A stretch of 64,000 bases of DNA, from assembly GCA_002245135.1 (NCBI GenBank), contig NGBS01000885.1, positions 98,873 through 162,872 on the forward strand. The letters are read 5' to 3'. Source of the stretch: Proteromonas lacertae (taxonomy: Eukaryota > Sar > Bigyra > Opalinata > Proteromonadidae). Positions 1 through 11,490 of this stretch are shown here, one piece after another. The translations under genes were made by a program, and so were the position numbers. The stretch's first letter is position 1, and each line of letters opens with the position of its first letter. Below the pieces are notes generated by a model. It was not told the DNA's origin and made no database searches. It saw only the letters and a list, made by a program, of their open reading frames with translations.

Positions 1-437
1 ATACAGGTGAAGAAATATTCAATGAGTTGGTTGATTGGGCAGGTAATAGTACAACTGGAATAGTATCTTTGGTATTTGTTATATTGTTTTTATTGCTTCC
101 CATTTGTTGTTTATGTAATCCAATTTGTAGTAAAGATGAAATTATTAGATTAGATATGGGTAAGATAGTTCATGATTATATAACCAATAATACAAGTAAT
201 AATACCAACAACACTTTGGCTAAACAAAATAAGAAATTAGAGAATCAACATAGAAGAGAAGAATTGAGAAGAAAGAAGAAAGGTAAGAAAGGAAAGAAAG
301 ATGAAACTGTTGAAATAAAGACTGTGTTGATTGAAATGACTCCTTTTACATTTAATGATGGTGAATCTCCCGTTCCTTATTTATATATATTAAATGGTGA
401 ATATAGAGTAGTAAATCCTCCAAGATTGAGTTATTGA
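1..437 (+). CDS. C-terminal part of a single-pass membrane protein (5' end outside window)
   Basis: The frame is open from base 3 to a TGA at 435-437, with no initiator needed inside the window, so this is the 3' end of a gene that starts upstream. The visible ~144 residues have a short lead-in with an N-glycosylation-like Asn-Ser-Thr. A strong transmembrane segment follows at about residues 20-40 (IVSLVFVILFLLLPICCLC). A cytoplasmic-looking tail then has an Asn/Thr-rich stretch and a highly basic Lys/Arg cluster. The Cys-rich end of the helix could be palmitoylated (inference). The layout fits a type I receptor or adhesin tail. I do not recognise the family. Confidence 0.7.
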   Translation, partial: TGEEIFNELVDWAGNSTTGIVSLVFVILFLLLPICCLCNPICSKDEIIRLDMGKIVHDYITNNTSNNTNNTLAKQNKKLENQHRREELRRKKKGKKGKKDETVEIKTVLIEMTPFTFNDGESPVPYLYILNGEYRVVNPPRLSY

Positions 438-592
438 AGAATCCAATAGTATTGAAACAAGCTGATAATGCAATTATTTAAATTTATATATCTAAATTTT
501 ATTATTATAAATTAAAAATTAATTTCTTATTTTTTATTATTTTATTATTATATTTTTTTAAATAAAATATGGAATATGACATAATATAGTTC

Positions 593-2660
593 TTACTTTA
601 TTTTATTTTCATTCATTGATAATTCTTTTAAACTTTCAAAATCTTCATTCTTTTCTCTCATTAATCTCAATACATTTTCATTTAATTCATTTCCTGATAT
701 ATTTATCCTCCATACTAGAACAATTTATAACTCTATAATCTTTCAATAAATGTAAATGAGGAGATAATATTTTCATTCCTTCATCTCCTATTTCATTACC
801 ATTTAACCAAACATCTACAAGTTCTGGAAATGATGGTAAAATATCAATCAACATCTCCACGCTTTTATATGTTAATTTATTATCTAAATAATAAAACTAA
901 TATAGATTATACTACTTAAATCTATTTTATATATATCACTTATTTCATTTGATCTTAAAGAAAAGAATGCTTTTAAAATATCATCATTAATTTCTGAATA
1001 ACTCAGGTTCAATGAATAAAGGTCATAATTTTTAATGTATTTGATTAATTCTGGAATATCTGTATCAATTAGAAGTTCTTTACTTCCATTAAAATTAAAT
1101 TTGATTTCTTTTATTGAAAATTTGGAGAATAAGGGTTTTAATCCCTTATAATGAATGTCTTGATTATATGTGATGAATATTTTATTGAGGTTTGGATATT
1201 TATATAATTCTTTTGATAACAATATCATTGATTCATCATCTAAATTCATTCCAAATAGATTTAACTCATTGGTTCTATTGATTAACAAATATAAATAAGG
1301 AAGCAGTAATTTAAAGCCTGCTGGACCAATTGGATTAACTATTCATAATATAAGAATAACTAATACATATTAAACTCATTAATTTCAATTTCATACATGG
1401 AATTAACTTTACTAATGATTCAACAAAGCTATGATTCAGATTACATAAATGTAAATCCAATATTTGAAGATTTGTTAATTGAGAAAGTAATGATGCAAAT
1501 AATGATTGATTTTGAATTGGAATTAAAAATTCATTACCTATATAACTCAATAAGATTAAATATATACAAAAATAGATTTTTGTGGGATTAATCAGTTTCA
1601 TTATTCTGAAGAAATAATTCATTCCTTCTTCACATAAACAAATACAGTTTGATTCAATACTAAAGACATCTTCACTATAAAAAAATGTCATTCTAAACAT
1701 CATTTTATCTAAATTACATTCTCTTCCTTCTATACATTGGTGATGTTTTTGATATTTTAGTTTTTTACATATTGAATCATATTTATAATAGTCCATCATC
1801 ATTAGTATTGACAATATTCTTTCATTAGGTTGATTATTATTATAATATTCTATTAAATTATCTCGAATTTTTTCCCATTTATCGCTTTCAACATAATATT
1901 TTAATGGATAATCTATTAGAAATGTAACTATATTTTTATCATTATTATAAAATATGTCTTTTCTTTCTTTACATATCATCATATAATCATCATCATCTCT
2001 CAACATTTCACTTATTTTCATCATCTCTTTTTTCAACTCTTTTAAACTCATTCTATCTTCATTCTTCACTTTTAATATCCTTTGAATCATATTATCACAT
2101 TTTACATCACAACTGTATTCACATCTTATGATATTATTCAATGTTTTAAGCATATTATTATCTTCATTAAATGGTAATTTCTTACAAATCATTTCATATA
2201 AAATACAACCAACTGACCAAATCACACTTTTCTCATCACATTCATATCCATTCAACTCTTCAGGGCTTTTGTAGCACATATCATATAATCTCATATCTTC
2301 TTCTTTTCTCAATTCATTCAAGAATAAATCACATAACTTTACATTCTCATTCTCTATTATTATGTTTGAACTCTTTAGATTACCAACCACTATATCATAT
2401 TCACTCAATATCATCAATATATCACATACTCTACTTATTATACTACATATATTATCACTTAAAATAGTTTCACTTTGAATTATCTCTTTTAAATCTAGCA
2501 TATAGTATTCTCTCTCATATATCATCATATTATTCCCGAATATCTCTATTTTAAATGGTAATGTGAAAAATGAACAACAATCTAACAGAAAATTATTGCT
2601 GTCAGAAAAATGCAATAATTTATCATTTTCCACCCCTGTCACGTCAATGATTTTTATCAT
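593..2660 (-). CDS. Pseudokinase-leucine-rich-repeat protein
   Basis: The start is the ATG at 2660. The N-terminal ~230 residues have a protein-kinase fold pattern. The catalytic-loop region reads VVGNLKSSNIII where HRDLKxxN is expected, the DFG position reads DLF, and the helix-F region reads SVIWSVGCILYEM, keeping the WSxGCILYE pattern but with Val at the usual Asp. No glycine loop or VAIK lysine is visible, so activity is unlikely and a scaffold role is inferred. The C-terminal half has RI-type leucine-rich repeats (for example LVDVWLNGNEIGDEGMKIL). Introns are tiny: about 22 nt near 1310-1335, 32 nt near 890 and 22 nt near 690, the last ending CAG. The stop is TAA at 593-595. Confidence 0.72.
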
Positions 2661-3150
2661 TTTATAATCACTCTCACTCTGTAATACTAAATTTACTTCA
2701 CTATAACTCTTTTCTATCCGGCTTTTTATCTATAATATATAAACATCATTAATACTATCAAGTTCGGTAATTTCTTTGTTAATATCTCATCCATATCATG
2801 AATTTTATGTGAGTTTATCATTTTATGAAAATAGAGTCGTTTCAAAATCAGTTATTCATTTTTAATTATGAAAAACTAGAATTCATAAGGTGTAATAATT
2901 GTGTAATAAACTATATTTTACAAAAAATTTGCATAAAAGAATTTAATGCAAATAAGAATATCATCGCAACTCTTAATCTAGTATTATACAAAATATTCAA
3001 ATATAAATAACTTCTAAATATTATATTTATAACTAATATTACAAATTCATTAAATATATATATATATATATTCTCACTTATCAACTACTTCGTTCATTAT
3101 TACATGATGATGACTATTACTATTTGAGTTAAGACTGCTTCTCTTTCTTT
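2661..3150. other. Intergenic, no supported gene
   Basis: This 490-base gap separates the start of the pseudokinase gene from the stop of the next minus-strand gene. A 61-codon plus-strand frame (2825-3010) has no homology I recognise and no splice context. A TA-dinucleotide run lies at about 3053-3070. I see nothing else. Confidence 0.5.
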
Positions 3151-4300
3151 TCATTTTACATTCACTTTTACTATCATTACAACATATCTGAACATTGCTA
3201 TAATCAATCTAATAATAAATAATAATAATAATATAAATACAGGTTCAAAGGAAGATTTTGAATATCTATTATTTTCTCTATCTATTATTAATTTACTCAT
3301 ATTTTCATCTTTGCAACACAATAAAGGTGTTTTCATGGTTTTTAAACCACTTTCTAATTCACAAATTTCATTATTTTCATTGTTACCATTATCATCATCA
3401 TTTATTATTCGTTTTATTTTAGATTTTCTATAATTTTTATTATTATTATTTGTATGATTATCAACATTTATTATTTCCTCACTTTTTGTAAAATCATTAA
3501 TACAATTTCCTTCAGTTACTGGCTTTGTAGCTAATAAATATATAAATATATAAATATACAACTAAATATCAACCAAAAATAACTACAAAATGTTATTTTC
3601 TTCTGATTATTGACTGTAAAAATTGGATGTTTATAATAAACAACCAAAAGTGGAATTACGTATATAAATAACAGTGTACAGATGAATATAAAACATGTAA
3701 AAAATAGCAAAACAGTATCAAATCTTGTGTAGTAGTTATAATAAGCAGTTTGATTGAAAATACCATAAATCATCCAACCAAATTCGAATAAGATGAGTAC
3801 AGCGTAAAATATGAGTGATTTGTCATACCATGCTATCTTAAATAGCTCTGTATACATCCTAGCATACCCAGAATTGGGATTAACAAACTCACTTGTTTTT
3901 ATTACCATAGATAAATACATCAGAAATGGAGAGTGAAATATTTCTAATAAACCAAGAGTCTATGACAGTTGAAAATAGATTCTATTTATACTAAAACATG
4001 TATTGCTAATATTAGTGTGTCTTGTTTAACGAAATGCATAATTGCCAGAACTATACACGCCACACCTAAGAAAATATGAATAATGATTGAGGCGACAATT
4101 GTGGGGATTATACTACATATAAATGGTATATAAAATACGGTAGAACAACTAAATGATATTTATTTTTGCCCATCTATTCTGTAGAACGAGAAAAGAATTA
4201 TTAAATGGTTGTGTTGAAACACTGAGGCTTTAAAAATGTAATTGTGATATAACACTTGAAATACTGGTATTTTTATACACCCTAAAGTGTCATCGTACAT
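3151..4300 (-). CDS. Multi-pass membrane protein of unknown family
   Basis: The spliced product has about seven hydrophobic segments, including SIIPTIVASIIIHIFLG, LIFYAVLILFEFGWMIYG, VLLFFTCFIFICTLLFIYVI and the C-terminal VFILLLLFIIRLIIAMF. A polar Asn/Asp-rich loop precedes the last helix. An intron of ~29 nt (GTATATTT...TTATTAG) joins the two large exons near 3536-3564, and another of ~37 nt lies near 3925-3962. The 5' part is uncertain. A candidate ATG at 4300 opens a frame, but a TAA interrupts it near 4175 with no obvious GT-AG solution, so a wrong start, an odd splice or a sequence error is possible there. The topology is receptor- or transporter-like; I assign no function. Confidence 0.5.
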
Positions 4301-4473
4301 TGTTGTAACACATTAACAAAACAGTGCTAAAAATAACTTTACTGATGAAAGAAATAGGTAAATTTTTATATTATACAAAATTAGTATGATGAAAACTTAT
4401 AAAAATGAATGGATAAATAAGTGAATAATACACTACAAAAAATAAGATTTAAAAGAATAGAATAATAATATAA

Positions 4474-6235
4474 TTATATAAACAAATTAAACAAAGAAGA
4501 GCCGACATAGCCATTCGATTGACTAATTTTACTTTCACTATCATAAGAGATATCACCACAAAATAATCTATTTAGAATATCACTGGAGGTAACTTCATTT
4601 TCATTCTTAATTATAATCATCTGCATATTATCAATAAAGTTCTTTAGATCGAATAATTTATTGGAAGATTTAAATAATATTTGAAATATTGTATTTAAAA
4701 TAGATTTATCAATCACAGCTTCATTTAAAATCTTTATTAATTCCTTTAATAATTCATCCAAGTTTTTCTTATCATAAATGTCATATTTATAAAATAATAA
4801 TTGGCATTTTTCATAGATTTCTTCAACTTTGTTTATATTTACCATTTTAAACAGTGGAACAGACTATTTTATATACATAAAAATATTATATATATATATA
4901 TATATACTTTATATTTACTTCCATTTATTAATAATGTTGAAATATACTCCATTGGAGATAAATTCAAACTATATCTTCTCGATAATACTTTTTCAAATGG
5001 TTTAAATATGTTATAAAGAGAAAATGGATAAAAAATATTAGGATTTAAATCACCATTATTTTTAAATAAATGTTCAAGAAATTCATAACTATCACAAATG
5101 AAGTTGTATTTATCTTCATCACCTTCACAAGAGCTTAAGCTTGACTCACGATTAAATCCACTAGCTGCAGCTACAACAGAAGGAGTGATTGGAGACTTAG
5201 GAAATTTTGAAGAAGAAGAAAATGAATTTGGTTTTGAAAAAGAATTTGATTTTTTGATTGTTTTAAATGAAGTAGAAAATGAATCTATGTTGGATGAAGA
5301 TTCAACTGTTCTTTGATTGCTATAAATTGACATTTCAGGATCTGATCTAATCGCAACTATATTATTAAACCATATAATTCCAATGTATAAATAATTTTCT
5401 CTTAAAACGGTCAAAATTTCGGTTAAATTGGGATAGGGTAATTTTACATTCATTTTAATCATTCCTTTTTTATTTATTCTATTTCTATTCTCTTTGCAAA
5501 ATAATATATAATTTTTGATCTCTTCTAATGATTTTTCTTCTTCATTTATATTTATATCTATCACTAAACATGGGCAGAAATTGTCACAATCCCTTATCCT
5601 ATTCTTTATATCAATTTTATTATCTTCATTAAATCCATAAATTCCTAATAAATAATTCAAACTTCCTTCTAATATAATTCTACTATTTGCCATTAATTTT
5701 CTGATTCTTTTTATTTGGGTTAATATTTCATTGTTATTGCTATTATTGATGAGTTTTATTTCTGGTAATTTGACTAAATATCGAATATAAAATTTAGTGG
5801 AAAAAACGTGTCTTAAGTGAATAATTTCATTTAATATTTCATCATCATCTTTAATTGTTGGTTGATTATTGTCTTTTTGTTTCTTTTGAAGGTTGAAAGA
5901 GTATAATAAAGGAGTATTACAGGAGGAATATGTTAATCTAAAAATATAAGAAATTATATATATATATATATATACGTTAATAATGGTAATAATGAATTAA
6001 TATTATAAAATATTGTATTATTATCTTCTTTTAATGTTCTTACATTCTTATTCTTTAACGGATTACTATCTATTCCATAGATACTCTTCTGATTCTGAAT
6101 TTGTTGTTGTTGTTCAGTTAGTGTTGATGATAATGTTACAGTTGTATTAGTATTTGTACAATTACTATTATTGGAGGCTTGAATGTTTGTTTGAACTTGA
6201 AATGGTAATAATCGATTTTGATATCTTACTAACAT
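4474..6235 (-). CDS. Unrecognised ~550-aa protein with Ser-rich linker
   Basis: Three open blocks join through GTAT...TAG introns at about 5938-5975 and 4846-4908; both contain long TA runs. The start ATG is at 6233-6235. The N-terminus is Asn/Thr/Gln-rich. It is followed by a mixed alpha/beta-looking region with LPYPNLTEILTVLRENYLYI and WFNNIVAIRSDPEM, a Ser/Lys/Phe-rich linker (~residues 260-320) that looks disordered and phosphorylatable, and a helical C-terminal region. No domain is recognisable by eye. It could be a regulatory or adaptor subunit, but that is a guess. Confidence 0.6.
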
Positions 6236-6299
6236 TTTGAAATATTCACTATTTGAATTGATTCTATTTGATTATATAATAATAATAATATTATTATTA

Positions 6300-6548
6300 T
6301 TATTTATAGTTATACAATATATCTTTGATATTGTGTCTATTACAAATAGTTCGATTATACACTTTTCCATTATATTCATAGATTATTGCTTGTTTCCAGT
6401 TGTAACTATCTAAACTATTCTCTTTTATACATTCTGTACATATATAGTAACTATAAAATAGGATTATGCCAATTTCTGATTTAATCTCCTTCTTTTCTAT
6501 TTTGGCTAATTTATCAACTTCATCTTCTTTCTTTAACATTGAGCTCAT
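6300..6548 (-). CDS. Small protein with Cys pairs, hypothetical
   Basis: An 82-codon frame with ATG at 6546-6548 sits between two convincing genes on the same strand. The N-terminal half is Lys/Glu-rich and helical. The C-terminal half has CTEC and a later CNRH, which could bind a metal. It contains no low-complexity filler and fills an otherwise empty gap, which argues for a real gene. Family unknown. Confidence 0.45.
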   Translation of the reverse strand: MSSMLKKEDEVDKLAKIEKKEIKSEIGIILFYSYYICTECIKENSLDSYNWKQAIIYEYNGKVYNRTICNRHNIKDILYNYK

Positions 6549-6653
6549 TGTATTCTTAAAATGTACATCTATTTCAAAGAAATGACGAAATGAGCCACTT
6601 TTATAACAAATTCCTATTTCTATGAGTTTCTATGCATAAATATTACTTTGATT

Positions 6654-7054
6654 TTATACATTTACATATGTTTGGAATAGTTTCAACCGTTCATCACACA
6701 GCTTTGTCCGATTAAAGGCAAACAACACTTTGGGAGGAAAAGTTGGTAAATTGGGATATACATCATCCAACTATAAATATTCATAATTTTGAATTTATAT
6801 ATACACTATCATGAAGACTACTCAGAGAACTATATCTGTGATAAACAAACCATTTTACTCTAATATTAGATAGAAGATATATACTCCTTATCATCATCTT
6901 CATCACTATACACATTATTATTGTTCTTGATTTTCACTTCAAAAATATAATTCTGTGAAGAATTAATTATTATGTAGTATACAGCAACTCCATTCACCAA
7001 CTTCCAATTTAAAACATCAATTGATATGCTATATCTTCTCAATAATCCTGCCAT
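6654..7054 (-). CDS. Small PX-domain protein
   Basis: Removing a 25-nt and a 34-nt intron (both GTAT...TAG) gives an exact 114-codon frame, 113 aa. The product is essentially one PX phosphoinositide-binding domain. After the N-terminal strands come WFVYHRYSSLSSLHDS (the R-[YF]-S-x-[FL] motif with its basic residue), then PNLPTFPPK (the proline-rich PXXP-type loop), then RTKLCDERLKLFQTYVNV (the Arg-bearing helix). PX domains dock sorting proteins to PI3P membranes (family knowledge), so an endosomal role is likely. At about 110 residues there is no room for a BAR or other partner domain. The next gene upstream, on the other strand, is a BAR-SH3 membrane-trafficking protein. Confidence 0.85.
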
Positions 7055-7269
7055 TTCATCAAAAAATCAATTTATGAAACGGATATATTTTAGCATTGTT
7101 CAAAAACAGCGTGTGGTTTAGAGGTTGTATATTGCAAGATTATACATTCATAAATGATATTTAGATAAAATTTACTATATGATATAAATGCATCATTTTA
7201 AAATTAAACAAGCTCGAAAAAAGCTTGAATTAAAAGAAAATAGAAATCTTCTTATTGTGAAAGATCTAA

Positions 7270-9249
7270 ATGCTAAAGAAAGTCAGTGATAATATTACCT
7301 ATGTCTACCGTCATAAGACATTGAAACTAGTTGATTCAAAAGATCCAGAGTATAGAATTTACTTTTATTTCTCATTTATAGATTTGATGAGCCATCTGAA
7401 CATTTTGTAAAGACTATGGATAGTTTGCAAGCATTTGTATACATATATGGAATCATAATATAATCTAGTTGAGTGATGTTCAATCGTTTGTTAAGAAAAT
7501 GGATGGTATAAAATATAATAATTCTATTGTACTAGCATTTGTTAAACAATTTAAGAGAATTGCTGAAACATTACAAAAATATGTGTTAGAAGAAGATACT
7601 GAAAAATTCAGAGTGATGGTAGAGTTATATAACCAAAAGATGGATAATTTCAATGATGATTTAATACCAGCATTAGTATATATATATATATAGAATTTAT
7701 GTTTTTAGAAATTGAGAGTTGAAGAAGATATAGTAAAACCAATAAAAGAAAAAATAGTGAATATGAAATCCATAAAAGTATATTATTATATTCAATTATT
7801 ATTTATTTATTTAGAAAGGATTAGATGATCGTACTAAATACAAAATGGATGTATTACACTATCAAAAGAAAGTCGATGATTTAAAATCAGATCCAAAAAC
7901 AGATGCAGTTAAATTAATAAGGGTATTATTATTATTATTATAAATAGAATGAAGATAAATATTCAGCATCTGTAGACTTCTTAGAGTCAGTAGATGTCGT
8001 ATTAAAACAACAAATGAACCACTATTTAGAAAATCACTCTGAAGTTTTAAGATTTGAATTTGGTCATTTTCGATGTATTCAAAAGTTGTTTTTTGACACT
8101 GGAAGTCAAATTGTAAGTGAATTCTTAAATATAGAACCTGGTACAAAGGGAAGCTTCCAAATTATTAATACAAGTGATATTGAAACGATTGTTAGAGAAC
8201 ATAGAAATAGATCAGCCAGAATTAATATGCCAAACTATGGCTTGACTCAAAATCCATCACAAACTGGTTTGAATCAACAACAACAACAACAACCAGGAAT
8301 GTCACCTCAACAATCGTATTACAATCATCAACAACAACAACAACAACAACCTGGAATTTCACCTCAACAATCATATTATGGAACAGCTCCACCACAAATT
8401 CAACAACAACCACAACAACAACAACCAAATCCATTTGCATCTGTACCATCATATGCAAGTATATTTATATATATATATTGACAATAGTTCCTGCTAAAAC
8501 TGTTGCTCCACCACCTCCAACTATTCTTCCACCTTCAGCACCAACTCCTCCACCAATTCCAGCAATGCCAGTTAATAGTATATATATATCATTATATATG
8601 TTTATATAGATCCAGTATTTATTTCTATTTCTTTATTATTGCTTTATTAGTATTCCAATTTACCACCTCCATCAGCTACATCATATCAACAACAACCACC
8701 TGCTTCACCTATTCAAGCTGCTCCAAAAGATGAATGTATAATTTAATTTTATATTTTATATTTTAAATAGTTGATATTGTATTTATATATATTTTTATTG
8801 TTGTAGTTTGGTAATGATAATCCAGTTCCAGTATTATCACAACCTCCACAACAACAACAACAACAACAACCAGTTGATGAAGTATATATAAAAGATCATA
8901 TTTATTCTATATTATTTTAGTTTGATTTGTTTAATAGCATTCCATCTGGAAGTCTTGTTTCACCAACTTCTACATTTTCAACAAGTCCATCTTATTCTAC
9001 ATCGACTCCTGCTGCTCCTACTCCAAATCCAAATACTGTATAAATAATTATATATATATATTATATTTATAGTTTCCATACAAAGCTAGAGGTTTGTTTG
9101 AATTTCTTGCTGAAAATCCAGATGAACTAACAATCAGAGTTGGTGATATAGTTACAGTGATTAAAAGAGAGAATAGAGATTGGTTGTATGGTACAAAGAC
9201 TACTGGAGAGAAAGGAATATTCCCTGAATCTTTCATTATAGCAATATAA
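7270..9249 (+). CDS. BAR-SH3 protein (amphiphysin/endophilin-type membrane-curvature adaptor)
   Basis: From the ATG at 7270 a helical BAR-like region of ~240 residues is built from about five exons joined by 25-38 nt GTAT...TAG introns. It starts MLKKVSDNITYVYRHKTLKL and contains VLHYQKKVDDLKSDP. A Gln/Pro-rich linker (CAA runs) follows, then two acidic motifs, DEFDIFG and DEFDLFN, that resemble clathrin/AP2-binding DxF motifs. The C-terminal SH3 domain has ALFEF-like GLFEFLAENPDELTIRVGD, the RDWLYG tryptophan and GIFPESFI. BAR plus SH3 predicts an endocytic scaffold. Two micro-exons (5 and 8 nt) lie in the linker. An earlier ATG at 7188 is open but runs out of frame. Confidence 0.85.
8610..8614 (+). 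other. 5-nt micro-exon in the BAR-SH3 gene
   Basis: The exon before ends at 8577 and the exon after begins at 8651. Joining them directly shifts the frame and soon meets a stop. ATCCA is bounded by TAG (intron 8578-8609) and GTAT (intron 8615-8650). Including it restores the Pro/Gln-rich frame. Inferred from reading frame only. Confidence 0.65.
8771..8778 (+). other. 8-nt micro-exon in the BAR-SH3 gene
   Basis: TTGATATT is flanked by a TAG acceptor and a GTAT donor (introns about 8736-8770 and 8779-8806). It completes the first DEFDIF motif, which matches the second copy of the motif encoded further on. The match between the two motifs is independent support for the micro-exon. Confidence 0.65.
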
Positions 9250-9961
9250 CTCTATTATAAATTTCCTTGTAATAAATTGTCTTAATAAACCAATTTAACA
9301 TTTGATTCTCTTTACAGATGTTTCTATTGATCTAAAAACGATATTTTTCATTATAGATTTGAATAAATAATTTGAAGTAGTCAAGCTTTTTTTCATTGTT
9401 CAAAATATTATCTCTTATAGATCATATATGGCTTAATTATCATTTTTAATTATTTTTTTATGTATAATATTATGGATATAACACATCAATATAATCATAT
9501 TTACTTATTCATTTCAAATATGTGATAAATTTATACAATATTATTGTTAAATTACTACTTACCCTATTTAATGCAGAATAATAAGTTTAATCCTTTTTTA
9601 AATTCATCAAGACTAATATCGCTATTGACCTGCAGTTCAAGTGAAATTAACACCGAAACAGTTATATTGCTGATATTACAATGTATTGCAATAATGAAAT
9701 TGAGATTTCAAAAATTTATCATCTCAAATTACAGCTGATAGAATAAATGTGTTAATCAATATATAATCCATAGTGAAGCTAGTGCGTGATATTTGCTGTT
9801 CATAATTATAATTCTATGTGAAGAAATTAATGAAGTTTTGTAGGAAAAATCAAGCAAAGCTCGAATTCAACATTCTAAATTTCTTTCTTCTAATTCATTA
9901 TCTGAAAGTATACATAACTTTATTGTTATTAATTTCTGATTATCTATAAATTCTATAGTCA
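9250..9961. other. Intergenic, mostly empty
   Basis: This holds the 3' flank of the BAR-SH3 gene and the 5' flank of the next. A 64-codon frame at 9544-9738 has no recognisable features. A CAAGCAAAGCTCGAATTC element at about 9850 resembles sequences just upstream of other starts in the window. A short upstream exon of the next gene may also lie at 9850-9920. Confidence 0.4.
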
Positions 9962-10477
9962 ATGATTCGTGAAATCCTTATTGATTTAATTAATTTTGGT
10001 TTAAATACTTTAATGCCAACAGATGGACTTGATGAAATCGAGCAAAAAGAACGTTCTGCCTATGTTTGTGCTATATCCCTCATATTTTGGGGTTTTATTC
10101 TCTGCGTCTGGATTAATTCAAAGAATTGTGTGAGTGAAGAAGGCGAAGAAAATGGGGATCAAGATGGAAAAGATGAATGTAACAATGATAAAAATAATGT
10201 AGAAGTATTACCAGTTGTGAATAATGAAAAACTAGTTGATTTTAACAAATTTACTCAAGACTTGCATATATCTTTTTTTATTCAATATATTTAGTGTTTT
10301 TCAATTCATTTGAAAGGTAATATGATGTTTGAACCTGTCAGAAATGATAATGTTACAGAATATTACTTAAAACGCTATAAGCCCAATAATGGATATATGA
10401 TCAATAGCAATTATGAACCAATAACATTTGTATCAAGCGAAAACAACAAATTAAAGAGATTCATTTTAATTGATTAA
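9962..10477 (+). CDS. Small single-pass membrane protein, hypothetical
   Basis: The frame opens with ATG at 9962 and has one transmembrane helix (YVCAISLIFWGFILCVWI). An acidic Glu/Asp/Asn tail follows. The frame meets a TAG at 10292-10294 but stays open in the same phase to a TAA at 10475-10477, coding MMFEPVRNDN and beyond. This suggests an intron. One GT-AG solution starts at GTTGATTTTAAC near 10233 and ends at the TAG; an AT-AG solution starting ATATCTTTTTTT also keeps frame. Without the extension the protein would be 110 aa. Function unknown. Confidence 0.5.
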
Positions 10478-10624
10478 ATAAATATATCATAATACAAAAT
10501 AACACCTTTTATTATTAACAATTACCCATTATATTACATTTTATTTGTTTTTGGCTTATTAACTACCAGTAGAACACACAGCTTGTAACATATTTAAACA
10601 TTGTCTCATTAAATTGATATGCCA

Positions 10625-11271
10625 CTATTCAAAAATATAATTTTTATAATACATACGTCTAATTCCTACTTGTCCTAGTGGGAACAATGCACATGTGAAT
10701 AAAACCATCATAATTACTTGAAATACTGACAAAAACAGTGTTAAGGAGTAACTCTTTAAAAATAATGAGCTATAGAGTGTAGCTAATATAGTAAATGCAT
10801 AAACTGCAGAATAAATGATTTTATCCTTATGAAAGAATCTAAAAAAGTAACTAGGATTGTATAATAGAAATGCAGCCATAAACAGCAATGTTCCCATTGT
10901 AAAACTAATAGCAAACTTCGCAGGTCTGATCATTATCAATGGAATACCTAGAATAAAAGCTAATAGGAAAAATATTGCAGAGAGTATAATTAATCCAAGA
11001 AAATATTTAAAACGATCCATTCTATTATTAATATAATTTAATTTGATAACAATACCTTGACAATTTAAAACTATCAAAATAACTACTTCTATGACCTAAT
11101 TCTAAATCATCATCTACTTTTTCTTCCTTTGGAGTAGACCAAAATGCCCAACTTACTTCATTTTGCCTCTAAATTAAGTAAATAGTGTAATTATACCTGT
11201 CTTACTGATCCATCTGCTCCTTTGGCTTTTTCATTTTCTAACCATTCCTTAAAACTGGAACTATCTTGCAT
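10625..11271 (-). CDS. sft2: SFT2-family Golgi vesicle-transport membrane protein
   Basis: Three exons read from the ATG at 11271, with introns of ~28 nt (about 11160-11190) and ~31 nt. The N-terminal cytosolic part ends at SFKLSRMDRFKYFLG, matching the basic RxxxF entry to the first helix of SFT2 proteins. Four hydrophobic helices follow: LIILSAIFFLLAFILGIP, FAISFTMGTLLFMAAFLL, IIYSAVYAFTILATLYSSLF and LTLFLSVFQVIMMVLFTCALFPLG. The family acts in endosome-to-Golgi vesicle fusion (known from yeast). Length (~190 aa) and topology fit the family. Confidence 0.8.
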
Positions 11272-11490
11272 TACAATCTTAGATGAAAGGATAAATAAAA
11301 GAGGATTTATAATATAGGTTTGATATCTTTCTAAAAAGCTTGAATCTAAATTATCTCTTATACCTTATATATATGATAGAAACCATATCTAAAAATGGTT
11401 TATGAGTATTTGCTATTACTATAACCCTCTTATTCTATTTGTGTCTCACTTTTTTGTCAAACCTTTTGTCAAGCCACATTTTTGTTTTTG

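Noticed and set aside
8222-8458. Minus-strand Val-rich frame
   Set aside because: Antisense of the CAA (Gln) repeats in the BAR-SH3 linker, which read as Val on the other strand.
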